From NCBI GenBank assembly GCA_030737875.1, contig CM060910.1, positions 247,722,427-247,786,426 of the forward strand: 64,000 nt of DNA, read 5' to 3'. The notes under the pieces were generated by a model. It searched no databases. It was not told where the DNA came from and was given only the letters and a program-made list of their open reading frames with translations. Positions 11,698 to 23,687 of this stretch are shown here, piece by piece (within the stretch, counting starts at the first letter, position 1; the number at the start of each line of letters is the position of its first letter). This DNA comes from Allium sativum. Lineage: Eukaryota; Streptophyta; Magnoliopsida; Asparagales; Amaryllidaceae. Made by a program: the position numbers and the translations under genes.

Positions 11698-12734
11698 TGT
11701 TGACCTGCTTTTTAGTCAAAGATTTCACACATGAAATCTCTGGTTAACAATACGCAGAATTATGGGGAATATCGTCAGAAGACATGGAGTGATTTGGTTG
11801 AAGTTGCATCACAGACAAAGAATGGCCTGAAACTCCTACAGACCATCTCTTTTGGGACCGAAAATAGCAAATACGGAGCTAATCTTTGTAACTCTTGTAG
11901 CTCTCTGAATCAGCTTCGAATTGAGCTTTCATTTGGCTAAAACGGACTTAAGATTTGAAAGTTACGCCTGTTTCCATAAGCGCACGCAGAACTGGAATCT
12001 TGGATTTTGGTAATTGGCTTGACCTCTCGGTTCGGATCGGAGAAGACGGCTCGGTTCGGAACAAGGAGAATCCGACCCGCTTCATATCAGCTGCTCAGGA
12101 TAGCACAACGTCTTCGGCTCAAAGGCTTCGTCCCTGTTCGGATCAGAGAACTGATCTGATCCCCTTTTACCTACAGCTACACAACTGTTTTGACTGCTTC
12201 TTAAGGAGTAACCGCTCCTACTAATGTGGATCAGACTCCACTTGGCACTCCACGATCGAAGACCACTACTCCACTTACTTCCGAGATCGCCTCGGTGCTC
12301 GCCACGTGGCACACCCGATCCGAATAGCTCATGAGCTCCTCTACGCCTATATATACTCCACTACATGGCCATTTGAAAGGACTTTTGGCACTCGTTCTTC
12401 AGAGCATCCACCATTGCTATGAGATAAGAACTTCGTGCTTCTCAAACAAGATCAACACGAGGATTTCAAGTATAAATTCATTCTCCTTTCTCTGCTTCTT
12501 CATAAAATAAAAGGACGTTGTATGTTAATGAGTCTGAAGGATTGTAAGACAACATTGTACTTGTATCATTCTCAGGACTTAAGAAATTATAAAGTGGACA
12601 TAGGCTTGGTTTGAGTCGAATCACTGTAAAAACCTCGTGTGTCTCCTATTATTTACTGCTTTTTCTGCATTTTTTCTGTGATTGTGAGGATTTCACACTA
12701 CATTTGGGTGTTAGGCCCAGATTTTGGTCTAACA
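11698..12734 (+). repeat. Array A LTR2
   Basis: 1,037 bp, TGTTGACC...TCTAACA, shared by units 1 and 2. The purine tract GGGGGCAAAA precedes it. It has no TSD of its own, which argues against independent insertion. Confidence 0.97.
12303..12355 (+). promoter_or_regulatory. LTR2 promoter: G-box and TATA box
   Basis: The palindromic G-box CACGTG (12303-12308, in CCACGTGG) sits about 45 bp upstream of TATATATA (12348-12355; TATAAATA in the other LTRs). The spacing is constant in all eight LTRs, so this is the likely RNA polymerase II promoter of the element. G-boxes are bound by plant bZIP and bHLH factors; binding here is inference. Confidence 0.6.
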
Positions 12735-12816
12735 TTTTGGCGTGCCAGGAAGGGGGCACATGATATTACTTCAATTTCCAGCCTGAAAGGAATCGAATTG
12801 CTTGACTATTGGATCA

Positions 12817-14488
12817 ATGGTCAAATGAAAGAAAGACGAAACCTTCTCTCGTGCTGAGGATGTTGGCACTGAAGGCGCAGGGAATGAGGCGAGCCAGGAG
12901 GCTTCCTCCCATGAAAATCTATCAAAATACTTAGTGACGAAATGGACGGCGTTCTTACCGAATTGAGAACTCAGATGGCAAGGCAAGATGATCTCCTCCG
13001 CAAACAACAAGAGAAGATGGATGAGTTCTTTGCTAGAATGAATAGAAGGCCGAGCAACAATGCACAACTCGCTGGAAATGACACGGAAATGGCTCCAGCA
13101 GGAATAGTGAACCGGATCGGTTCTAATCCGAATTGTAACCCTACATGAGCTTGGGGGCAGCAGCCTCCCCTCTAGAAATCAAGGCCTCGCTTGGGTTCGA
13201 CCTACATCTGCTCTGGTTCAGATGGACACCCAGGCACCAGCTTTAGCTCAACACCAACCCAATGTGGCTAGGAGCCGAGAGCCAGAACTGGGTCGGTTCG
13301 ACCCCTCCAACCTATAGGCAACCGATCCGAACCGGACAAAATTCCAAACACCTTATGCACTTCCAAACTCTTCTGAACTTAACGTTGGGGGCACCAGCTC
13401 TGACCTTAGCAGCTTACAACAGCTCTATGAAGGTGATCGGCTCACCAACCTCATTGAACGCCTCTCGAGAGGCCGCACCTATCAGAATGACATGGACGAT
13501 GTTAACCACAATCCATTCACAAAAAAGATCAGGAATTCTCGCAATCCCCTGGTTTCAAACTTCCAGTTTTGGAGTCTTGTAATGGTAGGACGGATCCTAC
13601 TGTGCACCTGATGCGCTACAAACGACATATGGAAGTTCGATCAGCGTCGGAAAACATCATGGCTAAATGTTTTTCCGTCTTTCTGACCGACATAACTGCT
13701 ATGTGGATTCGGCAGCTGGAATCTGAATCGATCATCAGTTGGAACATGCTGGTCGCTTGCTATATTGAACAGTATCGGGTCCACATCGCTCGACCTAAAA
13801 ATGTAATGTCACTCACTATAATCAAGCAGAGGCCAAGAGAAACTATGCGCTCATTTTTGGAATGGTTCAACGTTGCAGCAGCATCAGTTGATCGACCTGA
13901 ACCATCTATGGTATTGATGGCGGCAGTATCCGGTGTTCTGGACAACTCGGAGTTCAAAAAATCCTTGTACCGAGACCCACCACGGAATCTCAGCGAATTC
14001 TACCCTGAATCGGATAGATTTCTTTGTAAAGAAGACGCAACATCCAGAAAAAAAATCTCGATGTCAACATGCCCAAATACGGAGAACCTTCTGACTATGG
14101 AAAAGGCAAAGGGAAAGCTGCTGTCAAGAATGACCGCAACACTCAGCCCCGGAGAGGGCCCAGATATGAAAAGTACACTGAACTCAATTCGAACTTGATT
14201 GACATCTACATGAACACAAACGGTGACGTCTCCTATCCAAAGCCTCCCAGAAGGGAGTCATCGCAAAGGGAACGCGATTCTGGAAAATACTGCGTATTTC
14301 ATGATATGGACGATCATGGCACAAATGACTGTAGGCACTTACGAGACTTGATTGAGGAACGGGTTAGAAGTGGAGAGCTACCCGAGTATGTGAAACAACC
14401 TACAGCATCTGCACTCGCGCTGCCACCACCTGCTCACCGGAGAGGGAATGGCCCTGGGTCGAGCTCCCGTGGGCTCATCATCAACTGA
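12817..14488 (+). pseudogene. Array A unit 2 gag, shortened
   Basis: Same gag as unit 1. The fourth codon is TGA (a CGA-to-TGA change), and roughly 90 bp of the variable GGTTCGG-rich N-terminal region is missing near 13120, which explains why this is the shortest unit. Frameshifts occur near 12920, 13540 and 14050. The gag core is open from 13569 to 14198 in one frame. The knuckle is intact (CX2HX4HX4C, VFHDMDDHGTND) in the frame that runs 14069-14488. The last codons (LIIN then TGA) match the other units. Not functional. Confidence 0.85.
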
Positions 14489-14691
14489 TCTAGATTGGAT
14501 CACTCTGCATTTTTAGCATTTCTTAGGATTTAATATATGTCTCTTTACTTTCTTTAGGTTTTCCGATTGGCTAAATCAGAGTACACACGTTCGGGGTTAG
14601 GATTTAGCTCCAAAGCGTGCTTTGTACCCGATGACAAACTAATCAGTATTTGCTTTGGTTTTGTACTTTGAATTGAATAAGGAAGGACTTT

Positions 14692-15177
14692 CCAAACATG
14701 GATTATGTTTGGCGAATTTAAGTGTCTTATCAGGTTGTGGCAGGAATCTCAATCTCAATTAAAGTATGGCTTATACTTATCTCAGACCCCTAGGCATGGA
14801 TTATGCCTAGGGATAGACTGTCTTGTCAGGTTTTGGAAAGTATAGCTCTATCCCGACATGAGTATGGATTGTACTCACTAGGATGCTTAAGTATGAATTA
14901 TAATCAGGAATGACGAACGATCTTGTCAGGATTGGGCAAAGGAACTCAATAAAACTCGAGTATGGCTTATACTCAATTTGAAATTCCTGGTATGGCTTAT
15001 ACCCGGAAGGTTAGGTCCCTCGCCAAGTTTTGGCAGGATGATTCGAATGTCCCTCGAGTATGATTTATGCTCAAACAAACGCCCAAGCATGGTTTATGCT
15101 CGAAAGTGTAATCAGTCTTGTCTGGTTTTGACATACATGTTTGCTTTCTTTTCTTTGTAGGTGTGGATTATACTTGC
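14692..15177 (+). other. Unit 2 hairpin array
   Basis: Same ten-hairpin series as unit 1. The first hairpin is here fully paired (arms CCAAACAT and ATGTTTGG), whereas most units have CCGAACAT with a G-U pair. The third (14788-14812) is the perfect 10-bp form. The sixth has GAGTAT/ATACTC, fully paired, where unit 1 has a wobble. The last (15157-15177) is weakened. Confidence 0.75.
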
Positions 15178-15266
15178 AGCCGGCAGGCCCGACGTGGCCT
15201 CAGACTTCTTGGATTATCCAGAACACATCTTCCTTCGTTCAACAAGATATGTTCTTAGAGGAAAAT

Positions 15267-16302
15267 TGTTGACCTGTTTTTTAGTCAAAGCTGTCACACT
15301 GAAATCTTTGGTCGACAATACGCACAACTATAGGGAATATCATCAGAAGACATGGAGCGATTTGGTTGAAGTCGCATCACAGACAAAGAATGGCCCTAAA
15401 CTCCTATCAGACCAACTCTTTTGGGACTGAAAATAGCAATTACAGAGCTGTGCTTTGTAACCCTTGTAGCTCTCAGAATCAGCTTCGAATCGAGCTTTTG
15501 TTTGACTAAAATGGACTTACGGTTTGAACTTTACACCCGTTTCCGTGAACACATGCAGAACCAGAATCTTGGATTTTGGGAGTTGGCTTGACCTCTCGGT
15601 TCGGATTGGAGATGACGGCTTGGTTCGGAACAAGGAGAATCCGACCCACTTCATATCAGCTGCTCAGGAGGGCACAATGTCTTCGGCTCGAAAGCTTTGC
15701 CCCTGTTCGGATCGGAGAACCGATCTGATCCCCCTTTACCTGCTGCTACACAATTGTTTTGACCGCTTCTTAAGGAGTAACCGCTCCTACTAATGTGGAT
15801 CAAACTCCACTTGGCACTCCATGATCAAAGACCACTACTCCACTTACTTCCAAAATCGCCTCGTTGCTCGCCACGTGGCACACCCGATCCAAATCGCTCA
15901 TGAGCTCCTCTATGCCTATAAATACTCCACTACATGGCCATTTGAAAGGACTTTTGGCACTCGTTCTTCAGAGCATCCACCATTGCTACGAGATAAGAAC
16001 TTCGTGCTTCTCAAACAAGATCAACACGAGGATTTCGTGTATAAATTCATTCTCCTTTCTCTACTTCTTCATAAAAAACAAGGATGTTGTATGTTAATGA
16101 GTCTTACGGATTGTAAGACAACATTGTACTTGTATCTTTCTCAGGACTTAAGAAACTGTAAAGTGGACATAGTCTTAGTTTGAGCCGAACCACTATATAA
16201 ACCTTGCGTGTCTCCTATTATTTACTGCTTTTTCTGCATTTTTCTGTGATTGTGAGGATTTCATACTACATTTGGGTGTTAGGCCCAGATTTTGGTCAAA
16301 CA
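15267..16302 (+). repeat. Array A LTR3
   Basis: 1,036 bp, TGTTGACC...TCAAACA (one substitution in the end). Shared by units 2 and 3. Confidence 0.97.
15872..15924 (+). promoter_or_regulatory. LTR3 promoter: G-box and TATA box
   Basis: CACGTG at 15872-15877 and TATAAATA at 15917-15924, the same 45-bp arrangement as LTR2. Confidence 0.6.
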
Positions 16303-16305
16303 TTT

Positions 16306-16324
16306 TGGCGCGCCAGGAAGGGGG
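16306..16324 (+). other. Primer-binding site, tRNA-Arg type (unit 3, best preserved)
   Basis: TGGCGCGCCAGGAAGGGGG begins three bases after the LTR end. Plant tRNA-Arg(CCU) ends in CCCCTACCTGGCGCGCCA, whose complement TGGCGCGCCAGGTAGGGG matches at all but one of 18 positions. The corresponding site in the other units (9081, 12738, 19959, 23608, 27260, 30896) has one to four further changes. A tRNA-Arg primer is typical of the Tat/Ogre lineage. Confidence 0.8.
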
Positions 16325-16384
16325 CACACGATATTACTTCAATTTCCAGCCTGAAAGGAATCGAATTGCTCAACTATTGGATCA

Positions 16385-18145
16385 ACGGTCAAACGAAAGA
16401 AAGACGGAACCTTCTCTCGCGCTGAGGATGTTGGCACTGAAGGCGCAAGGAATGAGGCGAGCCAGGAGGCTTCCTCCCACGAAAATCTATCAGCATACTT
16501 AACCAGAGGCGAAATGGACTGCGTTCTTGTCGAATTGAGAACTCAGATGACAAGGCAAGATGATCTCCTCCGCAAACAACAAGAGATGATGGATGAGTTC
16601 TTTTCTAGAATGAATGGAAAGCCGAGCAACAATGCACAACTCGTTGGAAACGGCACGAAAATGGATCCAGCAGGAATAATGAACCGGATCGGTTCGGATC
16701 GGATCCGAACCGAAGGCCAAAATCTGAATCCAACGCAGATGGAAATGGGGGGCATTCCCCACCGGGTCGGTTTGGACCAGATCCGAACTGCAACCCTACA
16801 TGAGCATGGGGGTACCAGCCTCCAGTTTGGAAATCAAGGCTTCGCTCGGGTTCGACCTACATCCGCTCCGGTTCGGATGGACACACAGGCACCAGCTTTA
16901 GCTCAACAACAACCCAATGTGGTTTGGAGCAGAGAGCCAGAACTGGGTCGGTTCGACCCCTCCAACCTACAGGCATTCGATCTGAACCAGACGATATTCT
17001 AAACACCTTATGCACTTCCAAACTCTTATGAAATTAATGCTGGGGGCACCAGCTCTGACCTTAACAGCTTACAACAGCTCTTTGAAGGAAATCGGCTCGC
17101 CAACCTCATTGAATGTCTCTCGAGAGGCCGCACCTATCAGAATGACATGGATGATGTCAACCACAATCCATTCACAAAAGAGATCAGGAATTCTCGCAAT
17201 CCCTCGGATTTCAAACTTCTAGTTCTGGAGTCTTATAACGGCAGGACGGATCCTACCGTGCACCTCATGCACTACAAACGACATTTGGAATTTTGATCAG
17301 CGTCGGAAAACATCATGGCTAAATGTTTTCCCCTCTTTCTGACCGACATAGCTCCTATGTGGATTCGGCAGCTGGAATCTGAATCGATCAACAACTAGAA
17401 CACGTTGGTCGCTCGCTTTATTGAACAGTTTCGGGTCCACATCGGTCGACCCAAGAATGTAATGTCACTCACTACAAACAAGCAAAGACCCAGAGAAACT
17501 ATGCGCTCATATTTGGAACGGTTCAACGTTGCAGCAGCATCAGTTGATCGACCTGAGCCATTTACGGTATTGATGGCAGCAGTATCTGGCATTCTGGACA
17601 ACTCGAAGTTCAAAAAATCCTTGTACCAAGACCAACCACGGAATCTCACCGAATTCTACCCTGAATTGGATAGATTTCTGCATGAAGAAGACACAACGTC
17701 CGAAAAGAAAATTCTTGATGTCAACATGCTCAAAGACGGAGAATCGTCTGACTCTGGAAAAGGCAAAGGGAAAGCTGCTGTTAAGAATGACCGCAACACT
17801 TAACCTCGGAGAGGGCCCAGATATGAAAAGTACACCTAACTCAATTCAAATTTGACTGACATCTACATGAACACAAAAGGTGACGTCTCCTATCCAAAGC
17901 CTCCCAGAAGGGAGCCATCGCAAAGAGAACGCGATTCTAGAAAATACTGCATATTTCATGATATGGACGGTCATGACACAAATGACTATAGGCACTTACG
18001 AGACTTGATTGAGGAACTAGTAAGACGTGGAGAGCTACCCGAGTATGTGAAACAACCTACAGCGTCTGCTCCCACACTGCCACCACCTGCTCCCCGGAGA
18101 GGGAATGGCCCTGGTTCGAGCTCCCGTGGGCTCATCATCAACTGA
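16385..18145 (+). pseudogene. Array A unit 3 gag, start codon lost
   Basis: The start is ACG instead of ATG. Further lesions: a TGA after the RHMEV-equivalent position near 17296, a TAG near 17397 inside the core, TAA near 17802 and 17837, and TAG in the segment just before the knuckle near 17939. The knuckle Cys is intact at the start, but the last Cys has become Tyr (HDTNDY). The end LIIN-TGA is kept at 18145. The closely matching layout supports descent from the same gag. Confidence 0.85.
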
Positions 18146-18348
18146 TCTGGGTTGGATCACTCTGCATTTTCAGCATTTCTTAGTATCTAAGATATGTCTC
18201 TTTGCTTTCTTTATGTTTTCTGATTGGCTAAATCGGAGTACACACGTTCAGGGTTAGGATTTAGGTCCAAAGCATGCTTTGCACCCGATGACAAACCAAT
18301 CAGGATTTGCTTTGGTTTTGTACTTCAAATTGAGTAAGGAAGGACTTT

Positions 18349-18834
18349 CCGAACATGGATTATGTTTGGCAAATTTAAGTGTCTTATCAGGTTGTGGCAG
18401 GATTCTCAATCTCAATTAAAGTATGACTTATACTTATCTCGGACCCCTAGACATGGATTATGTCTAGGGACAGACTGTCTTGTCATGTTTTGGAAAGTAT
18501 AGCTCTATTTCAACATGAGTATGGATTGTACTCACCAGGATGCTTAAGTATGAATTATATTCAGGAATGACGAACGATATTGTCAGGATTGGGCAAAGGA
18601 ACTCAATAAAACTCGAGTATGGCTTATGCTCAGTTTGAACTTCCTAGTATGGCTTATACCCAAAAGGTTAGGTCCCTCGCCAAGTTTTGGCAGGATGATT
18701 CGAACGTCCCTCGAGTATGGTTTATGCTCAAACAAATTCCCAAGCATGGTTTATGCTCGAAAGTGTAATCAATCTTGTCAGGTTTTGACATACCTATTTG
18801 CTTTCTTTTCTTCGCAGGTATGGATTATACTTGC
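18349..18834 (+). other. Unit 3 hairpin array, with a compensatory stem change
   Basis: Same hairpin series. The third hairpin (18445-18469) has arms CCCTAGACAT and ATGTCTAGGG, so a G-C pair of the other units is an A-T pair here: both sides of the stem changed and pairing is kept over all 10 bp. The seventh hairpin is damaged (arm ends CCCAAAAGG). Confidence 0.75.
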
Positions 18835-18923
18835 AGCTGGTAGGCCCGGCGTGGCCTTGGACTTCTTGGATTATCCAGAATACATCTTCCTTCATTAAGC
18901 AAGATATGTTCTGGGGGGCAAAA

Positions 18924-19955
18924 TTTTGACCTGCTTTTTAGTCAAAGCTGTCACACATGAAATCTCTGGTTAACAATGTGCACAAGTATGGAGAATATCG
19001 TCAGAAGACATGGAGCGATTCGGTTGAAGTCGCATCACAGACAAAGAATGGCCCGAAACTCCTATCCAACGATCTCTTTTGGGATCGAAAACAGTAATTA
19101 AAGAGTTGAGCTATGTAATTCTTATAGCTCTCTGAATCAGCTTCGAATCGAGCTTTTGTTTGGCTAAAACGGACTTACGGTTTGAAAGTTACTCTCGTTT
19201 TCTTGAACGCGTGCAGAACCGGAATCTTGGATTTTGGGAATTGGCTTGACCTCTCGGTTCGGATCGGAAATGACGGATCGGTTCGGAACAAGGAGATTCC
19301 GACCCGCTTCATATCAGCTGCTCAGGAGAGCACAACGTCCTCTGCTCGAAGGCTTCGCCCCTATTTCGATTGGAGAACCGATCTGGTTCCCCTTTACCTG
19401 CTGCTACACAACTGTTTTGACCGCTTCTTAAGGAGTAACCACCATACTAATGTGGATCAGACTCCACTTGGAACTCCACGATCAAAGACCACTACTCCAC
19501 TTACTTTCGAGATCGCCTCGGTGCTTGCCACATGGCACACCCGATTCGAATCACTCATGATCTCCTCTATGCCTATAAATACTCCACTACATGGCCATTT
19601 GAAAGGACTTTTGGCACTCGTTCTTCAGAGCATCCACCATTGCTACGAGATAAGAACTTTGTGCTTCTCAAACAAGATCAACATGAGGATTTCGTGTATT
19701 CATTCTTCTTTCTCTACTTCTTCATAAAATACAAGGACGTTGTATGTTAATGAGTCTTACGGATTGTAAGACAACATTGTACTTTTACCTTTCTCAGGAC
19801 TTAAGAAACTATAAAGTGGACATAGGCTTGGTTTGAGCTGAACCACTATAAAAACCTCGTGTGTCTTCTATTATTTACTGCTTATTCTGCATTTTTCTGT
19901 GATTGTGAGGAATTCACGCTGCATTTAGGTGTTAGACCCAGATTTTGGTCTAACA
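18924..19955 (+). repeat. Array A LTR4
   Basis: 1,032 bp. It begins TTTTGACC, a variant shared with LTR8 only, and carries GAGATTCCGACC, shared with LTR5 and nearly with LTR8. The G-box position reads CACATG. Confidence 0.96.
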
Positions 19956-20037
19956 TTTTGGCACGCTAGGAAGGGGGCATACGATATTACTTCAATTTCC
20001 AGCCTGAAAGGAATCGAATTGCTCGACTATTGGATCA

Positions 20038-21792
20038 ATGGTCAAACGAAAGAAAGATGGAACCTTCTCTCGTGCTGAGGATGTTGGCACTAAAGGTGCA
20101 AGGAATGAGGTGAGCCAGGAGGCTTCCTCCCATGAAAATCAATCAGCATACTTAACCAAAGACGAAATGGACAGCGTTCTTGCCAAATTGAGAACTCAGA
20201 TAGCAAGGCAAGATGATCTACTCCGCAAGCAACAAGAGATGATGGATGAGTCTTTGCTCGAATGAATGGAAGGCCGAGCAACAATGCACAACTCGCTGGA
20301 AATGACACGGAAATGGCTCCAGCAGGAATAATGAACCGGATCGGTTCGGATCCGAACCGAAGGCCAAAATCTGAATCCAACGCAGATGGAAATGGGGGGC
20401 ATTCCCCACCGGGTGGGTTCGGACCCAATCCAAACTGCAACCCTACATGAGCTTGGGGGCAGCAGCCTCCCCTCTGGAAATCAAGGCTTCGCTCGAGTTC
20501 GAGCTACATCAGCTTCAGTTCGGATGGACACCCAGTCACCAGCTTTAGCTCAACAGCAACCTAGTGTGGCTCGGAGCAAAGAGCCAGAACAAGGTCGGTT
20601 CGACCCCTCCAACCTACAGGCAACCGATCCGAACCGGACGACATTCCAAACAAATTATGCACTTCCAAACTCTTCTGAACTTAATGCTGGGGGCACCAGC
20701 TCTGGCCTTAGCAGCTTACAACAGCTCTTTGAAGGTGATCAGCTCGCCAACCTCATTGAATGCCTCTCGAGAGGCCGCACTTATCAGAATGACATGGATG
20801 ATGTCAACCAGAATCCATTCACACAAGAGATAAGGAATTTGCGCAATCCGCCGGATTTTAAACTTCCAGTTCTAGAGTCTTATAATGGCGGGACGGATCC
20901 TACCGTGCACCTGATGTGCTACAAACGACATATGGAAGTTCAATCAGCATCGGAAAACGTCATGGCTAAATGTTTTCCCCACTTTATGACAGACACAGCT
21001 GCTATGTGGATTCGGCAGCTGGAATCTGAATCGACCAACAGTTGGAACATGTTGGTCGCTCACTTTATTGAACAGTTTCGGGTCCACATCGCTCAACCCA
21101 AGAATGTAATGTCACTCACTACAATCAAGCGGAGGCCAAAAGAAATTATGCGCTCATTTTTGGAATGGTTCAACGTTGCAGCAACATCAGTTGATTGACC
21201 TGAGCCATCTATGGTATTGATGGCGGCAGTATCCAGCGTTCTAGATAACTCGGAGTTCAAAAAATCCTTGTACCGAGACCCACCACGAAATCTCAGCGAA
21301 TTCTACCCTGAATCGGATAGATTTCTGCGTGAAGAAGACACAACGTCCGAAAATAAAATTCTCGATGTCAACATGCTCAAAGACGGAGAACCGTCTGACT
21401 CTGGAAAAGGCAAAAGGGAAGCTGCTGCCAAGAATGACCGCAACACTCAGCCCCGGAGAGGGCCCAGATATGAAAAGTACACCGAACTCAATTCGAACTT
21501 GACTGACATCTACATGAACACAAACGGTGACGTCTCCTATCCAAAGCCTCCCAGAAGGGAGCCATCGCAAAGAGAACGCAATTCTGGAAAATACTGCGTA
21601 TTTCATGGTACGGACGGTCATGACATAAACGACTGTAGGCACATACGAGACTTGATTGAGGAACGGGTTAGACATGGAGAGCTACCCGTGTATGTGAAAC
21701 AACCTATAGCGTTTGCACCCGCACTTCCACCACTTGATCCACGGAGAGGGAATGGCCCTGGGACGAGCTCCCGTGGGCTCATCATCAACTGA
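20038..21792 (+). pseudogene. Array A unit 4 gag, nearly open from codon ~117
   Basis: The start MVKRKKD is intact; a small deletion near 20251 shifts the frame. From 20386 the frame is open for 270 codons to a TGA at 21196 (from CGA), then open again 21211-21792 (193 codons) through the knuckle (GTDGHDIND, as in unit 1) to LIIN-TGA. The variable N-terminal region has a 20-bp perfect palindrome at 20341-20360. After unit 1, this is the least damaged copy. Confidence 0.87.
20341..20360. repeat. 20-bp perfect palindrome within gag
   Basis: TCGGTTCGGATCCGAACCGA reads the same on both strands. Other units have longer or altered forms with extra GATCG blocks in the middle, so this is a site of length change among the gag copies. 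Confidence 0.9.
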
Positions 21793-21995
21793 TCTGGATT
21801 GGATCACTCTGCATTTTTAGCATTTCTTAGGATTTAAGATATGTCTCTTTGATTTCTTTAGGCTTTTCGATTTGCTAAATCGGAGTACACACGTTCGGTG
21901 TTAGGATTTAAGTCCAAAGCGTGTTTTGCACCCGATGACAAACCAATCAGGATTTTCTTTGGTTTTGTACTTTGAATTGAATAAGGAAAGACTTT

Positions 21996-22481
21996 CTGAA
22001 CATGGATTATGTTTGCCAAATTTAAGTGTCTTGTCAGGTTGTGGCAGGATTCTCAATCTCAATTAAAGTATGGCTTATACTTATATCGGAACCCTAGGCA
22101 TGGATTATGCCTAGGGACAGACTGTCTTGTCAGGTTTTGGAAAGTATAGCTCTATTTCGACATGAGTATGGATTGTACTCACTAAGATGCTTAAGTATGA
22201 ATTTTGCTCAGGAACAACGAACGATCTTGTCAGGATTGGGCAAAGGAACTCAATAAAACTCGAGTATACCTTATGCTCGGTTTAATCTTCCTAGTATGCC
22301 TTATACCCGGAAGGTTAGGTCCCTCGCCAGGTTTTGGCAGGATGATTCGAACGTCCCTCGAGTATGGTTTATGCTCAAACAAATGCCCAAGCATGGCTTA
22401 TGCTCGAAAGTCTAATCAGTCTTGTCAGGTTTTGACATACCTATTTGCTTTCTTTTCTTCGCAGGTATGGATTATACTTGC
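21996..22481 (+). other. Unit 4 hairpin array
   Basis: Same series, including the perfect 10-bp hairpin at 22092-22116 and GCAGGTAT/ATACTTGC at 22461-22481. Loops of the sixth and seventh hairpins are altered (ACCTT and GCCTT). Confidence 0.75.
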
Positions 22482-22570
22482 AGCTGGTAGGCCCGATGTG
22501 GCCTTGGACTTCTTGGATTATCCAGAACACATCTTCCTTCGTTCAGCAAGATATGTTCTAGAGGGCAAAA

Positions 22571-23604
22571 TGTTGACCTGCTTTTTAGTCAAAGCTGTTG
22601 CACATGAAATCTCTGGTTAACAATGCGCACAATTATGGGCAATATCATCAGATGACATGGAGCGATTTGGTTGAAGTCGCATCACAGACAAAGAATGGCC
22701 GGAATCTCCTATCAAACGATCACTTTTGGGACGGAAAACAGCAATTACGAAGCTAATTTTCGTAAATCTTGTAGCTCTCTGATTCAGCTTCGAATCGAGC
22801 TTTTGTTTGGCTAAAATGGACTCACTGTTTGAATGTTACGCCCATTTCCGTGAACGCATGCAGAACCGAAATCTTGGATTTTGGGAATTGGCTTGACCTC
22901 TTGGTTTGGATCAGAGATGACGGCTTGGTTCGGAACAAGGAGATTCCGACCCACTTCATAGCAGCTGCTCAGGAGAGCACAATGTCTTCTGCTCGAAGGC
23001 TTCACCCCTATTTGGATCGGAGAACCGATTCAATCCCCCTTTACCCACTGCTACACAACTGTTTTGACTGCTTCTTAAGGAGTAACCGCTCCTACTAATG
23101 TGGATCAGACTCCACTTGGCACTCCACGATCAAAGACCACTACTCCACTTACTTCTGAAATCACCTCGGTGCTCGCCATGTGGAACACCCGATCCGAATC
23201 GCTCATGAGCTCTCTACGCCTATAAATACTACACTACATGGCCATTTGAAAGGACTTTTGGCACTCGTTCTTCAGAGCATCCACCATTGCTATGAGATAA
23301 GAACTTCGTTCTTCTGACACAAGATCAACACGAGGATTTTGTGTATAAATTCATTCTCCTTTCTCTACTTCTTCATAAAATAAAAGGACGATGTATGTTA
23401 ATGAGTCTTACGGATTGTAAGACAACATTGTACTTGTATCTTTCTCAGGACATAAGAAACTATTAAGTGGACATAGGCTTGGTTTGAGCCGAACCACTAT
23501 AAAAACCTCGCATCTCCTATTATTTACTGTTTTTCTGTATTTTTTCTGTGATTTTGAGGATTTCACACTACATTTGGGTGTTAGGCCCAGATTTTGGTCT
23601 AACA
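22571..23604 (+). repeat. Array A LTR5
   Basis: 1,034 bp, TGTTGACC...TCTAACA. It belongs with LTR4 and LTR8 by the GATTC and CTTCTGCTCG/CCTCTGCTCG variants. The G-box position reads CATGTG. Confidence 0.97.
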
Positions 23605-23687
23605 TTTTGGCGCGCTAGGAAGGGGGGCACACGGTATTACTTCAATTTCCAGCCTGAAAGGAATCAAATTTCTCAACTATCGGATTA

